Shown: positions 52,009-61,262, counted from the stretch's first letter. The stretch: 61,378 bases of DNA from Chloroflexota bacterium (GCA_902812455.1 CADDZH010000016.1:1-61378), one strand, 5' to 3'. The notes: generated from the sequence alone by a model not told the origin. Numbers and translations: made by a program.

Positions 52009-53459
52009 ATAAGGTCCAGAGGTAAAGAAGAGTTCTTGCCGGAAGCCAGGTCCTGTAAGACCTCTCGCGCGGCACGCACTCCTTCGCGCGCCGCCCCCTC
52101 CATATAGCCCTGCATTTCAACAGAACAGTGCTCACCGGCGAAGTGAATCGGCCCCTGGCGCACGCGCTCGTAGCCTGCAAAGCGTGTATATTGTCCTACG
52201 CCCCAGCACGCATAGCTGCCCCGCAGGTAGGGATCGCCTGGGGGGTAGCTGAGGGCCGCGGTCCCGCTATAATGCGCACGAATACCGGGGAAAACGCGCT
52301 CTACCTGCTCCAGGCTGCGCTGCGCATACTGCTCGATCAGTACAGAGTCGCGGGTGGTTGTATAGGGCATGGGTGGGTTGTAGGCGGCGCCGAATGCGCC
52401 ACCCATGTAATCAACCAGCAGGCCACCTGGCCCCTTTTGTCCCAGCGAGCCATCCCAGAGCACCTGGATAGGGAGATCGGTGATAATAAAGCCGCTGTGC
52501 GGGTGAGGCCAGGGCCCATCCTGATCCCAGTAGCGCGTGTCGAACTGCAAGAACAGTTTGGAGATCGTGCCGTAGCCGAGCTGCGTGATTGCGGTTTGCT
52601 TCAAGGCATCAAATCCCGCCTGGCTGTAATCGACGTGTCGCAAGGTGCTGAATGGAAGAGCCAGGATCACATGGTCACAGGTCACGTCCAACGGGCCGCG
52701 CGGGGTGGTGAAGGAGAGCGTGATCATCTCATTGTTGCTGCGCCGGATCGCCACAAGTTGATGTTGTAAGTAGATTCGCTCTTGCGGCAGGCTGCGAGCG
52801 ATGGCCAGCGGCAGGAGCTGGTTGCCTCCCACGATTTTGACGGTGCCCTGCAACGGTCCTGAAGGGCCTGCACTGCCAGGAGCGACTCTCGGAGCATACA
52901 TATAGACGAGGTTGAGGGCGCTCTGCTCCTTCGTTCCCAGCCCGTAGAAGCCCATACAGGCGATGTTGAGCAGGTGGCCGGCAAGGGATTGATGCCCGCC
53001 CGGCACGTAGCGCTCGATCCATTCATAGACGCTCAGGTGATCCAGGCGATATGCCGTCTCGGTATAGGAAGCGTAAGTCGTTGGGAATGGCGCCTCAGCC
53101 GATTGCTGCTTAAGGATGGGGGCGATGGAATCGAGCGCCTCGCTGATCTCCTCTGCGCTGCGATAGTGGTTGAAGAGATAGGTGATGTTTTGCCTCCGGC
53201 GGACGCCTTTGTGTTCCAGATCGACGGCTTTGAGTCCGAAACGCTTGATCAGGCCGTGAAGCACCTCATGATCGCTATCGATGAATTCGCCGCACAACTC
53301 AGCCACCATCTGTCCTCCCCATGTCGTTGCATCAGAATGCATGCGACCGCCAATATGGCTGGATGCCTCGTAGATGCTGGATGAGAGACCGGCGTCGTGC
53401 AGTGTCAGGGCGGCAGTGAGTCCCGCAATACCGGCTCCAACAATAGCAATCTCTGGCAT
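52005..53459 (-). CDS. Flavin monoamine oxidase-family protein
   Basis: 484 residues. IAIVGAGIAGLTAALTLHDAGLSSSIYEAS is the N-terminal dinucleotide-binding fold. GGRMHSDATTWGGQMVAELCGEFID is the flavin-binding loop and HFAGEHCSVEMQGYMEGAAREGVRAA is the C-terminal FAD-contact segment of the amine oxidase family. Substrate unknown. AAAAGGAGC precedes the ATG. Confidence 0.9.
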   Translation of the reverse strand: MPEIAIVGAGIAGLTAALTLHDAGLSSSIYEASSHIGGRMHSDATTWGGQMVAELCGEFIDSDHEVLHGLIKRFGLKAVDLEHKGVRRRQNITYLFNHYRSAEEISEALDSIAPILKQQSAEAPFPTTYASYTETAYRLDHLSVYEWIERYVPGGHQSLAGHLLNIACMGFYGLGTKEQSALNLVYMYAPRVAPGSAGPSGPLQGTVKIVGGNQLLPLAIARSLPQERIYLQHQLVAIRRSNNEMITLSFTTPRGPLDVTCDHVILALPFSTLRHVDYSQAGFDALKQTAITQLGYGTISKLFLQFDTRYWDQDGPWPHPHSGFIITDLPIQVLWDGSLGQKGPGGLLVDYMGGAFGAAYNPPMPYTTTRDSVLIEQYAQRSLEQVERVFPGIRAHYSGTAALSYPPGDPYLRGSYACWGVGQYTRFAGYERVRQGPIHFAGEHCSVEMQGYMEGAAREGVRAAREVLQDLASGKNSSLPLDLI

Positions 53460-53655
53460 GTTGTGCTCCTTTTCACGTCAGCATTTCGCTCTGAGGCAGC
53501 GCTTTCCCACTCCGCGCGTTATTACAGCACTGTACCAGAATCAACCAGGATGCGCAAGGTCGTCGCTTCTCCTAACAATGGGGTGCTGGCTTCTTCATCG
53601 AGGGTAGGGGCCAGGCTTCGCCACCGGCCACCATCGCCCCGGCGTCTGAGGGTAT

Positions 53656-54204
53656 CTATTGCTGGCTCTCCTGCTCCGGCTGGGAGCCTGCGAAGGTCAT
53701 ATAGGTAATCGTATCCCAGGCGTTATGGATGCCGGTGAAGAGAAACAGCACCGTCGCAGCGCCGGTGACGAACATTGCCGGCGTTGCATTGCTCAGCATC
53801 GCCAGCGCCGTGAAAACGAGGGCCGCGTAGGAGAGGAACGGAAAGATCGTATGCCACACCCAGTCTTCCAGCACCGGCTGGTAATCGGTCTGCTGGAGCG
53901 CTCGCCGGGTGACGACGATCATGTAGATCACCCCGGCCAGTCCGCAGATGCCCAGCAGCAGGGCAGCATTCCACAGCGCCGGCCAGGGCGCGCTGAGAAT
54001 GGCGGCGATGAGGAGCGCAGCGCACAGGTGCACGACGGTGGGCGTGCCGAAAGCTCCGATGGCCTCACCCGATCTGTGCATCCCCCTTGAGGCAATTAAG
54101 GTCACGACTACAAACATCAATCCTGTCAGTGCCGCAGATGCGGAGCCAACAATAACATAAAAGTTTTGCCAGGCGGCAAGTGCCGGCAACTGAGCCTCTA
54201 TCAT
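53656..54204 (-). CDS. Four-helix integral membrane protein
   Basis: 182 residues with hydrophobic helices at about 15-38, 57-75, 80-102 and 125-155. YVIVGSASAALTGLMFVVVTLIASRG and HNAWDTITYMTF are distinctive but the family is unknown to me. AAAGGAG precedes the ATG. Confidence 0.7.
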   Translation of the reverse strand: MIEAQLPALAAWQNFYVIVGSASAALTGLMFVVVTLIASRGMHRSGEAIGAFGTPTVVHLCAALLIAAILSAPWPALWNAALLLGICGLAGVIYMIVVTRRALQQTDYQPVLEDWVWHTIFPFLSYAALVFTALAMLSNATPAMFVTGAATVLFLFTGIHNAWDTITYMTFAGSQPEQESQQ

Positions 54205-54257
54205 GATGGTTCTCCTTTCTTATTCAGTATGATTTGTAATAGGATTTCTCAATTGTA

Positions 54258-54958
54258 TCAGCTTTGGAGTGTTTCCTGTTGGGTTCTGACGAAGATCCTT
54301 GCAGATACCAACGCGAGGACGAGGGCACCTCCGGCGATCACAAAGGCGATATGCATGCCCGAGAGGAACGCCTGCTGATTGCTCACCAGCGTTCCCAGGA
54401 TCGCGACTCCTAAGACACCTCCAACTTGCCTGCTCACATTCAGCATGCCCGCTGCTATCCCTGATTGTGCCCTCGGTGCATGCGAAATCGCTGCCTCGGT
54501 CATGGACGGTAAGACAGAGGCCAGCCCGAATCCCAGGACAGCAATGATACAGGCAAGAAGCACGTAGCTGGTTTGAGTATCGACCATCACAAACCCAAAA
54601 CAGGCCAAAGCGGCGAGGAACAGACCAATGAGCATCACGCGTTTTGCCCCGATACGGGCCATGAGCGTGCCAGAGAGCGATGTCGCCAGCAGAGCACAGC
54701 CAAATGACTGCTTCCTCTTCTGTCGCCAAGCGCTCCACCAGTCAGGAGAAAACTGGCAAAGACGAGAGCATAGCCATCCACAATCCATTGCAGCCCTGTT
54801 ACATTCGCACCCAGTTGCTCCTTGATATTGACCAGGGCAAGATTCACGATCGTGACATCGAGAATCGTCATGAAGTAGCCAAGGCAGAGAGCCAGCAGGG
54901 GTATCATCGTCTGTGTTCTTGGCTGTTGAGTTGCCCGCTGAGCTGGTGTTGTGATCAT
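54258..54958 (-). pseudogene. Broken DHA2-type MFS drug exporter (internal deletion and frameshift)
   Basis: The N-part (from the ATG at 54958, overlapping the previous gene's stop) reads LLALCLGYFMTILDVTIVNLALVNI and LQWIVDGYALVFASFLLTGGALGDRRG, the first two helices of an EmrB/QacA-type exporter. After about 54700 the matching reading frame changes. The rest corresponds to the second half, ATSLSGTLMARIGAKRVMLIGLFLAALACFGF onward to the end. Some 200 residues in between are missing and the two parts are in different frames, so a working protein is not expected. Confidence 0.8.
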
Positions 54959-55287
54959 TCGCTTTCGGCTAGGACCTCCATGGCTATGTTGACTGCTGTC
55001 ATCGCGCTCGGCCATCCGGCATAGAAAGCCAGATGCGTGAACACCTCAGCCAGTTCGTCCTTGCTGAGCCCATTCTCCCGGGCGCGGGCAATGTGAAAGG
55101 GTAATTCGTTGATGCGATACAGCGCGACAAGTGCCGCGACGGTAATCAAGCTCCGGTCCCGCTTGGAGAGACCCGGACGTTCCCAGATGTCGCCGAAGAG
55201 CACCTGTTCGTTCAGTTCCATTAATTTCGGTACGAAGTCTTTTCTCTTCTGTATCATCTCTTCTCTGGTGGGTTGTTCTTGAGGCAT
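54955..55287 (-). CDS. Carboxymuconolactone decarboxylase-family protein
   Basis: 110 residues. FGDIWERPGLSKRDRSLITVAALVAL and ELPFHIARARENGLSKDELAEVFTHLAFYAGWPSAM are family landmarks. The Cys pair of the AhpD branch is absent. The role is uncertain: it may be a decarboxylase-like or stress-related protein. It overlaps the exporter pseudogene start by four bases and follows the DUF2255 gene by 17. Confidence 0.88.
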   Translation of the reverse strand: MPQEQPTREEMIQKRKDFVPKLMELNEQVLFGDIWERPGLSKRDRSLITVAALVALYRINELPFHIARARENGLSKDELAEVFTHLAFYAGWPSAMTAVNIAMEVLAESE

Positions 55288-55304
55288 AATCTGTTCTCCT
55301 TCCT

Positions 55305-55688
55305 TTACGCCGATGGCACCAGCTTCAGGGTGGTTGCCCGCGCTTGCGGGGCGATCATCGGGTCAACATACGTTGCGCTGTATCTCCGGTACTTCGATTG
55401 ATAGGCAGCATCGATCTCGTTATTGAGCGCCTCATCATCGCTGACATCTACAAACTGCACATTCTTCGTCACCCCGCCGGCTGAAATGCGTGCCTCGGGC
55501 CGCCGTTCTATGTGACGGAACCAGGCGCCGGTGCGCCCGCGCCAGGATCGGACGTAGAGCTCATCACCGATGCGAACGACCCAGATTGTGACGGGCTTGC
55601 GAAGTGTGCCATCCTTCTTGAAGGTGGCAAGCCGCAGTTCCTCTGCTGCCCCAATTCGTTCGAGGTCATTGTGTGTCCAGCCACTCAT
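55305..55688 (-). CDS. DUF2255-family protein
   Basis: 127 residues from the ATG of MSGWTHNDLERIG. TFKKDGTLRKPVTIWVVRIGDELYVRSWRGRTGAWFRH and ARISAGGVTKNVQFVDV are characteristic of DUF2255, a split-beta-barrel flavin-reductase-like fold. A redox role is inferred only from the fold. It lies between the alcohol dehydrogenase and carboxymuconolactone genes on the same strand. Confidence 0.82.
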   Translation of the reverse strand: MSGWTHNDLERIGAAEELRLATFKKDGTLRKPVTIWVVRIGDELYVRSWRGRTGAWFRHIERRPEARISAGGVTKNVQFVDVSDDEALNNEIDAAYQSKYRRYSATYVDPMIAPQARATTLKLVPSA

Positions 55689-55783
55689 TGCAAAGTCTCT
55701 CTCGTATAACGTTTCAATGCCGTAGAGCATCCCCTTAGTTCACTCGGTTCCATGTCCCATTGCATCACGAGACGCAAAGCGCC

Positions 55784-56806
55784 TTACGGCCAGAGCAGCA
55801 CCTTGATCGCGCGCCGCTCGTCCATGGCGCGGTAGGCCTCGGCAACCTGTGCCAGAGGCAGTTGCAGGTCGAACACCTTGCCAGGGTTGATCTTCCGGTT
55901 CCAGATCAGATCGATCAGCTCGGGCAGGAAGCGGCGCACCGGGGCGGGGCCGCCGTGCAGGTGGATGAGGGAGAAGAACAAGCCCTCGCCGTTCAACTCG
56001 GCTCCGTGCGGGACGCCGACATAGCTCGTGTAGCCGCCCGAGCGAGTGGAATGGATCGCCTGCAGCATGGACTCCTGGGTGCCGACACACTCCAGTACCG
56101 AGTGCGCACCGAGTCCGTCGGTAAGCTCCTTGATCTTGGCTACACCCTCGTCGCCGCGCTCCGTCACGATGTCGGTCGCGCCGAACTCGCGTGCAAGCTG
56201 TTGACGAGCCGGGTGCCGGCTCATGGCGATGATCCGCTCGGCGCCAAGTTGCCTGGCCGCGAGCACGCCCAGGAGGCCGACCGCGCCGTCGCCGACGACC
56301 GCGACCGTCTTGCCGGATCCCGCCTCGGCGGCCACGGCAGCGAACCAGCCGGTGCCGAGCACGTCGGAGGCAGCCAGCAGCGACGGGATAAGGTTCTCGT
56401 TGGGCATGCCCGGCGTGGCCACCAGGGTGCCGTCGGCCAGCGGGATGCGGGCCGCTTCCGCCTGCGTTCCTATGGTGCCCATGAGCACCCGGTGGATGCA
56501 CGCGCTCTGGTAACCGGCCTGGCAGATCTCGCAGGTGTTGTCCGAGGCCCAGAACGAGCCGACGACGAAGTCGCCTACCTTGACGTTCTTGACCTCGCTG
56601 CCGGTGTCCTCGACGATGCCGACGTACTCGTGCCCCATTGGCTGAGGCTGGCTAACCTCTTCAATGCCGCGATAGGGCCACAGATCGGACCCGCACACGC
56701 AGGTGGCCGTGATCCTGATGATGGCGTCCGTTGGTTCGAGAATCGCCGGGTCGGGGCGCTCCACGAAGCGAACGTCCCTGGGGCCGTAAAGTATAGTCCC
56801 TTGCAT
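55784..56806 (-). CDS. Zinc-dependent alcohol dehydrogenase
   Basis: 340 residues. CVCGSDLWPYRG (catalytic Zn), GHEYVGIVEDTG, CEICQAGYQSAC (structural Zn, with three clear Cys) and VAVVGDGAVGLLGVLAARQLGAERII (NAD(P) binding) are visible. The reading frame is much more GC-rich than its neighbours (third positions dominated by G and C), as in actinobacterial genes. The C-terminus AYRAMDERRAIKVLLWP matches the fragment at 58398-58507. GAGGAGA precedes the ATG. Confidence 0.92.
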   Translation of the reverse strand: MQGTILYGPRDVRFVERPDPAILEPTDAIIRITATCVCGSDLWPYRGIEEVSQPQPMGHEYVGIVEDTGSEVKNVKVGDFVVGSFWASDNTCEICQAGYQSACIHRVLMGTIGTQAEAARIPLADGTLVATPGMPNENLIPSLLAASDVLGTGWFAAVAAEAGSGKTVAVVGDGAVGLLGVLAARQLGAERIIAMSRHPARQQLAREFGATDIVTERGDEGVAKIKELTDGLGAHSVLECVGTQESMLQAIHSTRSGGYTSYVGVPHGAELNGEGLFFSLIHLHGGPAPVRRFLPELIDLIWNRKINPGKVFDLQLPLAQVAEAYRAMDERRAIKVLLWP

Positions 56807-56843
56807 CGTTGATCTCCTCTCATGAGTGAAGGTGTGATTACGC

Positions 56844-56967
56844 CTACTTCTTAAAGGTTCCTTTGAGCCGTTCCTGAATGGCGATGTGCGTCATGGTGGT
56901 GGTTGATGCAGCCCCATGCCAATGTTTCTCTCCCGGATGGCTGTGAGCCACTTCTTTTGATCTCCAT
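56844..56967 (-). pseudogene. Remnant of a cupin gene (first copy of the cassette)
   Basis: Starts [12 protein letters not shown] in frame, then continues in another frame with [29 protein letters not shown] and a stop. It thus lacks the middle ~85 residues of the intact cupin at 58535-58930, which reads [30 protein letters not shown] in the same place. The bases before the start also match those before the intact gene. Confidence 0.8.
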
Positions 56968-57104
56968 GTTCTCACATTCTCCATCATGTCTACAAAAGCA
57001 GAGAAGCATATTCTCTCTCCAGGTAAGCGCTTGTTAAAAATTCCCTTTCCGCGTTACCGGTAATACGACGGCTCGCTCTTGTTTGAAGACAGGCAGTTAG
57101 TTCT

Positions 57105-57185
57105 TAACGACTTTGATTATAGACGCTCCGAAGCCCTGGATGGTAGAATAATTAGCGCAAATGATTGTCTGATTCTGCACATCTT
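57105..57185. repeat. Upstream region shared with the intact cupin gene
   Basis: TATAGACGCTCC, then TAGAATAATTAGCGCAAATG and CTGATTCTGCACATCTTCCAGA match 58990-59069 closely (TATAGACGCTCC, TAGAATAATTGTCGCAAATG, CTGATTCTGCAAATCTTCTAGA). It is the promoter side of both cassette copies. Confidence 0.7.
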
Positions 57186-57251
57186 CCAGATGGGCGATGG
57201 AGCAACAAGAGATGAGGCCCTGCAAAGCGCCGGCCTATGAGAAAGACGAAC

Positions 57252-57800
57252 TTAGCTTTCCAATGCTTTGACCATGCGTACGTAAGGCCGTCCATAGAGG
57301 ACGGTCTGCCGGGTGACCACATAGTGCAGATGCGTATACAGCTCCAATGCCTCTTTGTTCCCTTCAGCGACATGCAGGGCGATTTTTGAATAGTGGTGCT
57401 GGCGGGCCTGCCGCTCCGCAGTTTGTACCAGGCGTGTACCGATCCCCTTGCGACCCCAGGGTTTGAGCACAGCGAGCGCATCGATATACCATTCATCGTC
57501 CTGCGCCTCCCGTTCGAGCCAGCTTCCAACGGCGGCGTTGAGCCGTGCCTCCTCTCGCCCCCCAAAGCTCAACACCAACCCGACCACCTCTAAGTTCTGT
57601 TCAGCGAGCTGGCTGTTTTGATAGCTAAAACGATTGCCATCCTGGCGGAAGTAGTGCTCTAAATGCTCGATCCACCCGCTTCCGTGTGCTTCTGGCAGAG
57701 GAAAGGTGACGTGTGTATGTGTATACGCTGAGTAAAGCAGGACTGCCGCTACCTCTGCGTCGGCTGGCTGTGCTGGCCTGATCTTTATCGACTCTCGCAT
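57252..57800 (-). CDS. GNAT-family N-acetyltransferase
   Basis: 182 residues. IKIRPAQPADAEVAAVLLYSAY begins the fold. IDALAVLKPWGRKGIGTRLVQTAERQARQHHYSKIALHV is the acetyl-CoA-binding motif A, and ALELYTHLHY closes it. The substrate is unknown. It sits between the two cassette copies. Confidence 0.88.
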   Translation of the reverse strand: MRESIKIRPAQPADAEVAAVLLYSAYTHTHVTFPLPEAHGSGWIEHLEHYFRQDGNRFSYQNSQLAEQNLEVVGLVLSFGGREEARLNAAVGSWLEREAQDDEWYIDALAVLKPWGRKGIGTRLVQTAERQARQHHYSKIALHVAEGNKEALELYTHLHYVVTRQTVLYGRPYVRMVKALES

Positions 57801-57924
57801 CGTTTCTCATAGGGATAGTGTGTTTGCTGGCTGGACGGCCTGTACTGCTCACTATACCACACTATGCGAGGCCGGTGCTGAAACGATGTTGTCTAATGAT
57901 TTTTGACAACCGCATGGGCAAAGG

Positions 57925-58023
57925 CTGTAGGGACAGTGCCTTGTGCCTGTCCTGCTCGGGGTCCATTCCTCATTCCCTGTTTCGGGTGTCTGTAGGGACA
58001 GTGCCTTGTGCCTGTCCTGCTCG
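57925..58023. repeat. Two direct copies of a 34-base repeat
   Basis: CTGTAGGGACAGTGCCTTGTG and GCCTGTCCTGCTCG at 57925-57958 and again at 57990-58023, separated by a CATTCCCTGTTTCGGGTGTC stretch that also occurs near 60189-60208. They are related to the tail of family B. Confidence 0.75.
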
Positions 58024-58030
58024 TGGTACC

Positions 58031-58387
58031 TCACGCGAGTGGAACTTCGACAGCCACGTCGAACCCGGAGTACAGGCTATTCACTGTTCCCGCGCCGTAC
58101 TTGTCTCGGAACTTCTTCACTACCTCGCCGACCTGCGCCGCGTTAGTGATCGGCGTGGCGCTCGCGGTGAACGTCTTTCCTCTGGCGGTCAGATGAATGG
58201 CCGGGATCTTGAGCACGTTTTTGTACCAGTCGGTCTCTGAACCTCTCACCGGGAGCAGATAGAGTGTGTCTCCTTCCAGGACGAACCACACAGGGTAAGT
58301 AAGGGATCGACCGGACGAGCGCCCGGTCACAGTAATCTCGATTTCATTGCGGCCCTCGAGGGCAGTGCGAAAATCTGCCTGTGCCAT
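58031..58387 (-). CDS. Deazaflavin (F420)-dependent nitroreductase-like protein
   Basis: 118 residues. IEITVTGRSSGRSLTYPVWFVLEGDTLYLLPVRGSETDWYKNVLK matches the split-beta-barrel Ddn-type F420-dependent reductase family (also DUF385). It is shorter than Ddn at the N-terminus. AAGGAGA precedes the ATG. The downstream end of a decayed alcohol dehydrogenase lies 11 bases upstream. Confidence 0.82.
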   Translation of the reverse strand: MAQADFRTALEGRNEIEITVTGRSSGRSLTYPVWFVLEGDTLYLLPVRGSETDWYKNVLKIPAIHLTARGKTFTASATPITNAAQVGEVVKKFRDKYGAGTVNSLYSGFDVAVEVPLA

Positions 58388-58397
58388 AAAGATCTCC

Positions 58398-58507
58398 TTA
58401 AATGTGACTTACTCGAAGTAGTGATTTAATGGCGTGTCGTTCATCCATAGCGGCGTATGCGTCCGCCTCGCTTAGAGACCAGTCCTTCGCTCCAACGCTT
58501 CGGGGTA
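58398..58507 (-). pseudogene. C-terminal remnant of an alcohol dehydrogenase (second copy of the cassette)
   Basis: Translating the minus strand gives SVGAKDWSLSEADAYAAMDERHAIKSLLRVSHI and a stop. AYAAMDERHAIKSLL aligns with AYRAMDERRAIKVLL at the end of the intact dehydrogenase. No upstream part remains; the cupin gene starts directly after. Confidence 0.75.
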
Positions 58508-58534
58508 CCTGGCCCCCTGGATCGTGATCTGTGA

Positions 58535-58930
58535 TCAGGCCTGATATTGTTCATCGCTGACCTTTTCCATCCAGTCGGCGGTCTTGTCGTTGAGCCGCTC
58601 CTGAATGGCGATGTGCGTCATGGCAGTGGTTGGCGTGGCCCCGTGCCAATGTTTCTCACCCGGCTCGAACCAGATCACGTCCCCCGGATGAATTTCCTCA
58701 ATCGGACCACCCCAGCTCTGTGCCAGTCCTCGGCCAGCCGTCACGATCAGGGTCTGGCCTAGCGGGTGGCTGTGCCATGCAGTTCGAGCGCCCGGCTCGA
58801 AGGTGACACTGGCGCCGGCCACACGTGCCGGATCGGGCGCCTCAAACAGGGGGTCAATACGTACCGCTCCGGTAAAGTATTCAGCCGCTCCTTTGCCGGA
58901 AGGCCGTGAACCACTTCTTTTGATCTCCAT
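58535..58930 (-). CDS. Cupin protein of the Granulicella (R)-hydroxynitrile-lyase type
   Basis: 131 residues, starting at the ATG with GGAGGA upstream; an upstream in-frame extension is not needed. [63 protein letters not shown] and [23 protein letters not shown] match the manganese cupins typified by GtHNL. The metal ligands are the two His of WHSHPLGQ, the Gln and a later His (KHWHG). The reaction in this host is unknown. Confidence 0.9.
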   Translation of the reverse strand: MEIKRSGSRPSGKGAAEYFTGAVRIDPLFEAPDPARVAGASVTFEPGARTAWHSHPLGQTLIVTAGRGLAQSWGGPIEEIHPGDVIWFEPGEKHWHGATPTTAMTHIAIQERLNDKTADWMEKVSDEQYQA

Positions 58931-59119
58931 GTTCTCAATTCCTCCATCATGTCTACAAAAGCAGAGAAGCAGGCTCTCTATCTGACAGTAATTATAGACG
59001 CTCCTGCGCAACGGGTGATAGAATAATTGTCGCAAATGTTTGCCTGATTCTGCAAATCTTCTAGACAGCACCTGCTCAAAATCTGTCGCTTGATGATAGC
59101 GCCATGAAAGGATGAACCT

Positions 59120-59989
59120 TTGGAATCGTTGACCATCGGCCTTGTTCTTGCTCCTGATGCTGCTATTGACCTCCAACTGCATACCGTATACAGTGACGGC
59201 ACATGGACTCCTGAGCAGTTGATCGACTACCTGGTGAGTGAAGGGTTTGGCCTGGGAGCTATAACCGATCATGATCGTGTGGATACCGTTGCATCGCTGC
59301 AACAGCTTGCGGCGGAAAAACAACTATCCATGCTCGCGGCGGTGGAAATGAGCACATCGTGGAGAGGTGAGCCGACCGACATCCTCTGCTATGGGTTTGA
59401 TCCAGAAAACAACGAGTTGCGTGACTTAGCGCAGGATGTTATGCGCCGCCAGCGAGAGAACACCAGGGAAGTCTATGAAACCCTGCGCCAGCAGGGTCTA
59501 TCCTTTTCTCAACCTGATGAACTGGCTGCAATCTTAGAAACACCGAGTGCGCAGCAACTCAATGAATTGATAACGCTCTTAGAAAAATATGGCTATGGAG
59601 CAGACGAGACCTCTCGCTGGAAAATGATCAAGAGTGCAGGTTTCTACTGGGTAACCAACGACATTGCTGCTGTAGTTGATGCCGCTCACCGGAGCGGGGC
59701 TGTGTGTATCATTGCCCATCCTGGCCGCGGTGAAGGATGGACCTGCTATGATGCACATTTGCTGGATGAACTCCGCCAGGAAGTCCCCATCGATGGGTTG
59801 GAGGTCTATTATCCCGCTCATACGCCAGAACAGATTGCGATGTACCGAGAGTATGCCCAGAAGCACCATCTACTTACCAGCTCAGGTTCAGACTCGCATG
59901 GTCCAGAGAAGAAACCAATCAAATACAGGGCAGAGCTGAGCCGCAGCCTCCTGGAACGCCTTGGTATACGGCTGGATGGGACACCATGA
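59120..59989 (+). CDS. PHP-domain phosphoesterase
   Basis: 289 residues from a TTG with AAAGGA upstream. [22 protein letters not shown] (metal-binding HxH near residue 20), [19 protein letters not shown] and CIIAHPGRG, then [13 protein letters not shown] are the PHP metal motifs in order. Members hydrolyse 3'-phospho-nucleotides (such as AMP/pAp) or other phosphoesters. The substrate is not determined. Confidence 0.88.
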   Translation: MESLTIGLVLAPDAAIDLQLHTVYSDGTWTPEQLIDYLVSEGFGLGAITDHDRVDTVASLQQLAAEKQLSMLAAVEMSTSWRGEPTDILCYGFDPENNELRDLAQDVMRRQRENTREVYETLRQQGLSFSQPDELAAILETPSAQQLNELITLLEKYGYGADETSRWKMIKSAGFYWVTNDIAAVVDAAHRSGAVCIIAHPGRGEGWTCYDAHLLDELRQEVPIDGLEVYYPAHTPEQIAMYREYAQKHHLLTSSGSDSHGPEKKPIKYRAELSRSLLERLGIRLDGTP

Positions 59990-60029
59990 GGGGCGCCAAT
60001 AGTGGGCATGAACAAAATAATTCACCAAT

Positions 60030-60167
60030 GACCTGATGAACTTTTCCGATCACATGGGGAATCAGGACCTGGATCGTCCCTGTAGGGGCTTGTAGAAGCT
60101 CGATTTATCGAAGCTGTGGGTGGCTGGGGGATGGGCGGGGGCCTTGTGCTTGTCCCCGCGCCCCCCT
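60030..60167. repeat. Dispersed repeat family B copy
   Basis: ACCTGATGAACTTTTCCGATC, CTCGATTTATCGAAGCTGTGG and GGCGGGGGCCTTGTGCTTGTCC in the same order as 33481-33623. Confidence 0.8.
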
Positions 60168-60351
60168 TCGCATCACTCCTCTTCAACCCATTCCCTGTTT
60201 CGGGTGTCAAACATCATTAGGGGCCGATTATGAATTTTAACAATCAAGATCGCTCATACACGTAAGCCGGACGGGCGACCATAAAGACTTTGTTGGCGAA
60301 TGACATCGGGAATGGAATGCCCTTGCAGGGCTCGCGCCTGGGTCGCCCCTC

Positions 60352-60411
60352 CCATACGACGTCCCGGCCCGCGCAGCCGTACCATAGTAGGGGCAGGGCT
60401 TGTCCCTGCCC
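60352..60411. repeat. Dispersed repeat family D copy
   Basis: CCATACGACGTCCCGGCCCG, CGCAGCCGTA and GGCAGGGCTTGTCC. It pairs with 20067-20130. Confidence 0.6.
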
Positions 60412-60692
60412 TGGGTGCGGAGCCGATTCGCCTCCCCATCGCATTCGCCAACAACGTCCCTTGTGCTCGCCCGTCCGCTTCCCTGCAACTCATGTCCCCT
60501 CTCAAACGTGGATTCTAAGGGCTGGAAAGATAGGTTCCAGCCTCTTATGTTTGGTAGGGGAGTTCCCTTTTCAATCCCTCAAGTGGGCTGTGAAAGGACG
60601 CTGCTCCTGTTGCCCTTGGAGGGGGAGCATACACGCTCAACTAGAAAAGGTCAAGTGTACAGGCACTAGGTACTAGAAGGGAAAGGTTTCTC

Positions 60693-61262
60693 ATGCAAGG
60701 AAATAAGTTACATGGAATGCGTGTCGCCATAGTCGCTACGACTGATTTTGAGCAAGCCGAGCTGGCCGAGCCGAAAAAGGCGCTCGAACAGGCTGGCGCA
60801 ACGGTTCAGATCGTTTCACCTCAGGCTGGGCAGATTCAGGGGATGAATCACGATGTGAAGGCCGATACCTTCAAAGTGGATTTGACCCTGGATCAGGCTA
60901 ATCCCGATGATTTTGATGCCGTGATGTTGCCAGGAGGCGCGCTCAATGCCGACAAGCTACGCATGGATATGAACGCGCGCAAGTTTGTGCAGCGCATGAA
61001 TGAGGCGGGTAAGCCAATGGCAATCATCTGCCACGCACCCTGGCTGCTGGTTTCAGCAGGGCTGGTGAAAGGCCGCACGCTTACCAGTTACTATACTATC
61101 CAGGATGATATCCGCAATGCCGGTGGCAACTGGGTAGACCAGGAAGTGGTGCGAGACCACAACTGGGTAACGAGCCGCAGCCCGAAGGATTTGCCGGCCT
61201 TTAATCCGGCCATGATTCAGTTGTTCGCCGAAAGCAAGACGACGGCTTCCAGGCGAAGCTAG
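60693..61262 (+). CDS. PfpI/DJ-1 family protein (YhbO-type)
   Basis: 189 residues. MRVAIVATTDFEQAELAEPKKALEQAGATVQIVSP carries the Glu of the catalytic triad; FDAVMLPGG and KPMAIICHAPWLLVSAGLVKGR hold the reactive Cys. The family repairs glyoxal-type damage or acts as a weak protease/hydrolase in stress. AAAGG precedes the ATG. Nothing else is readable to the window end except GC-rich intergenic sequence. Confidence 0.9.
   Translation: MQGNKLHGMRVAIVATTDFEQAELAEPKKALEQAGATVQIVSPQAGQIQGMNHDVKADTFKVDLTLDQANPDDFDAVMLPGGALNADKLRMDMNARKFVQRMNEAGKPMAIICHAPWLLVSAGLVKGRTLTSYYTIQDDIRNAGGNWVDQEVVRDHNWVTSRSPKDLPAFNPAMIQLFAESKTTASRRS

Larger units (their letters stand above)
59990..60692. other. Repeat-rich intergenic region
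   Basis: No gene is seen in these 703 bases. They hold a family B copy (60030-60167), a CATTCCCTGTTTCGGGTGTC box, a GGGCCGATTATGAATTTTAA... family A segment (60221-60252), a family D copy (60352-60411) and further GC-rich unclassified sequence. Confidence 0.7.

Noticed and set aside
55760..56812. A 350-codon ORF antisense to the alcohol dehydrogenase
   Set aside because: It arises from the high GC content of that gene, where antisense frames rarely have stops.
57925..58023. Two direct repeats as attachment sites of a mobile element
   Set aside because: They lie only 31 bases apart and belong to the dispersed repeats; there is nothing between them to be moved.
60290..60676. A 128-codon ORF before the PfpI gene
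   Set aside because: It runs through family D repeat sequence, is Arg/Ser/Pro-rich and has no start site signal.
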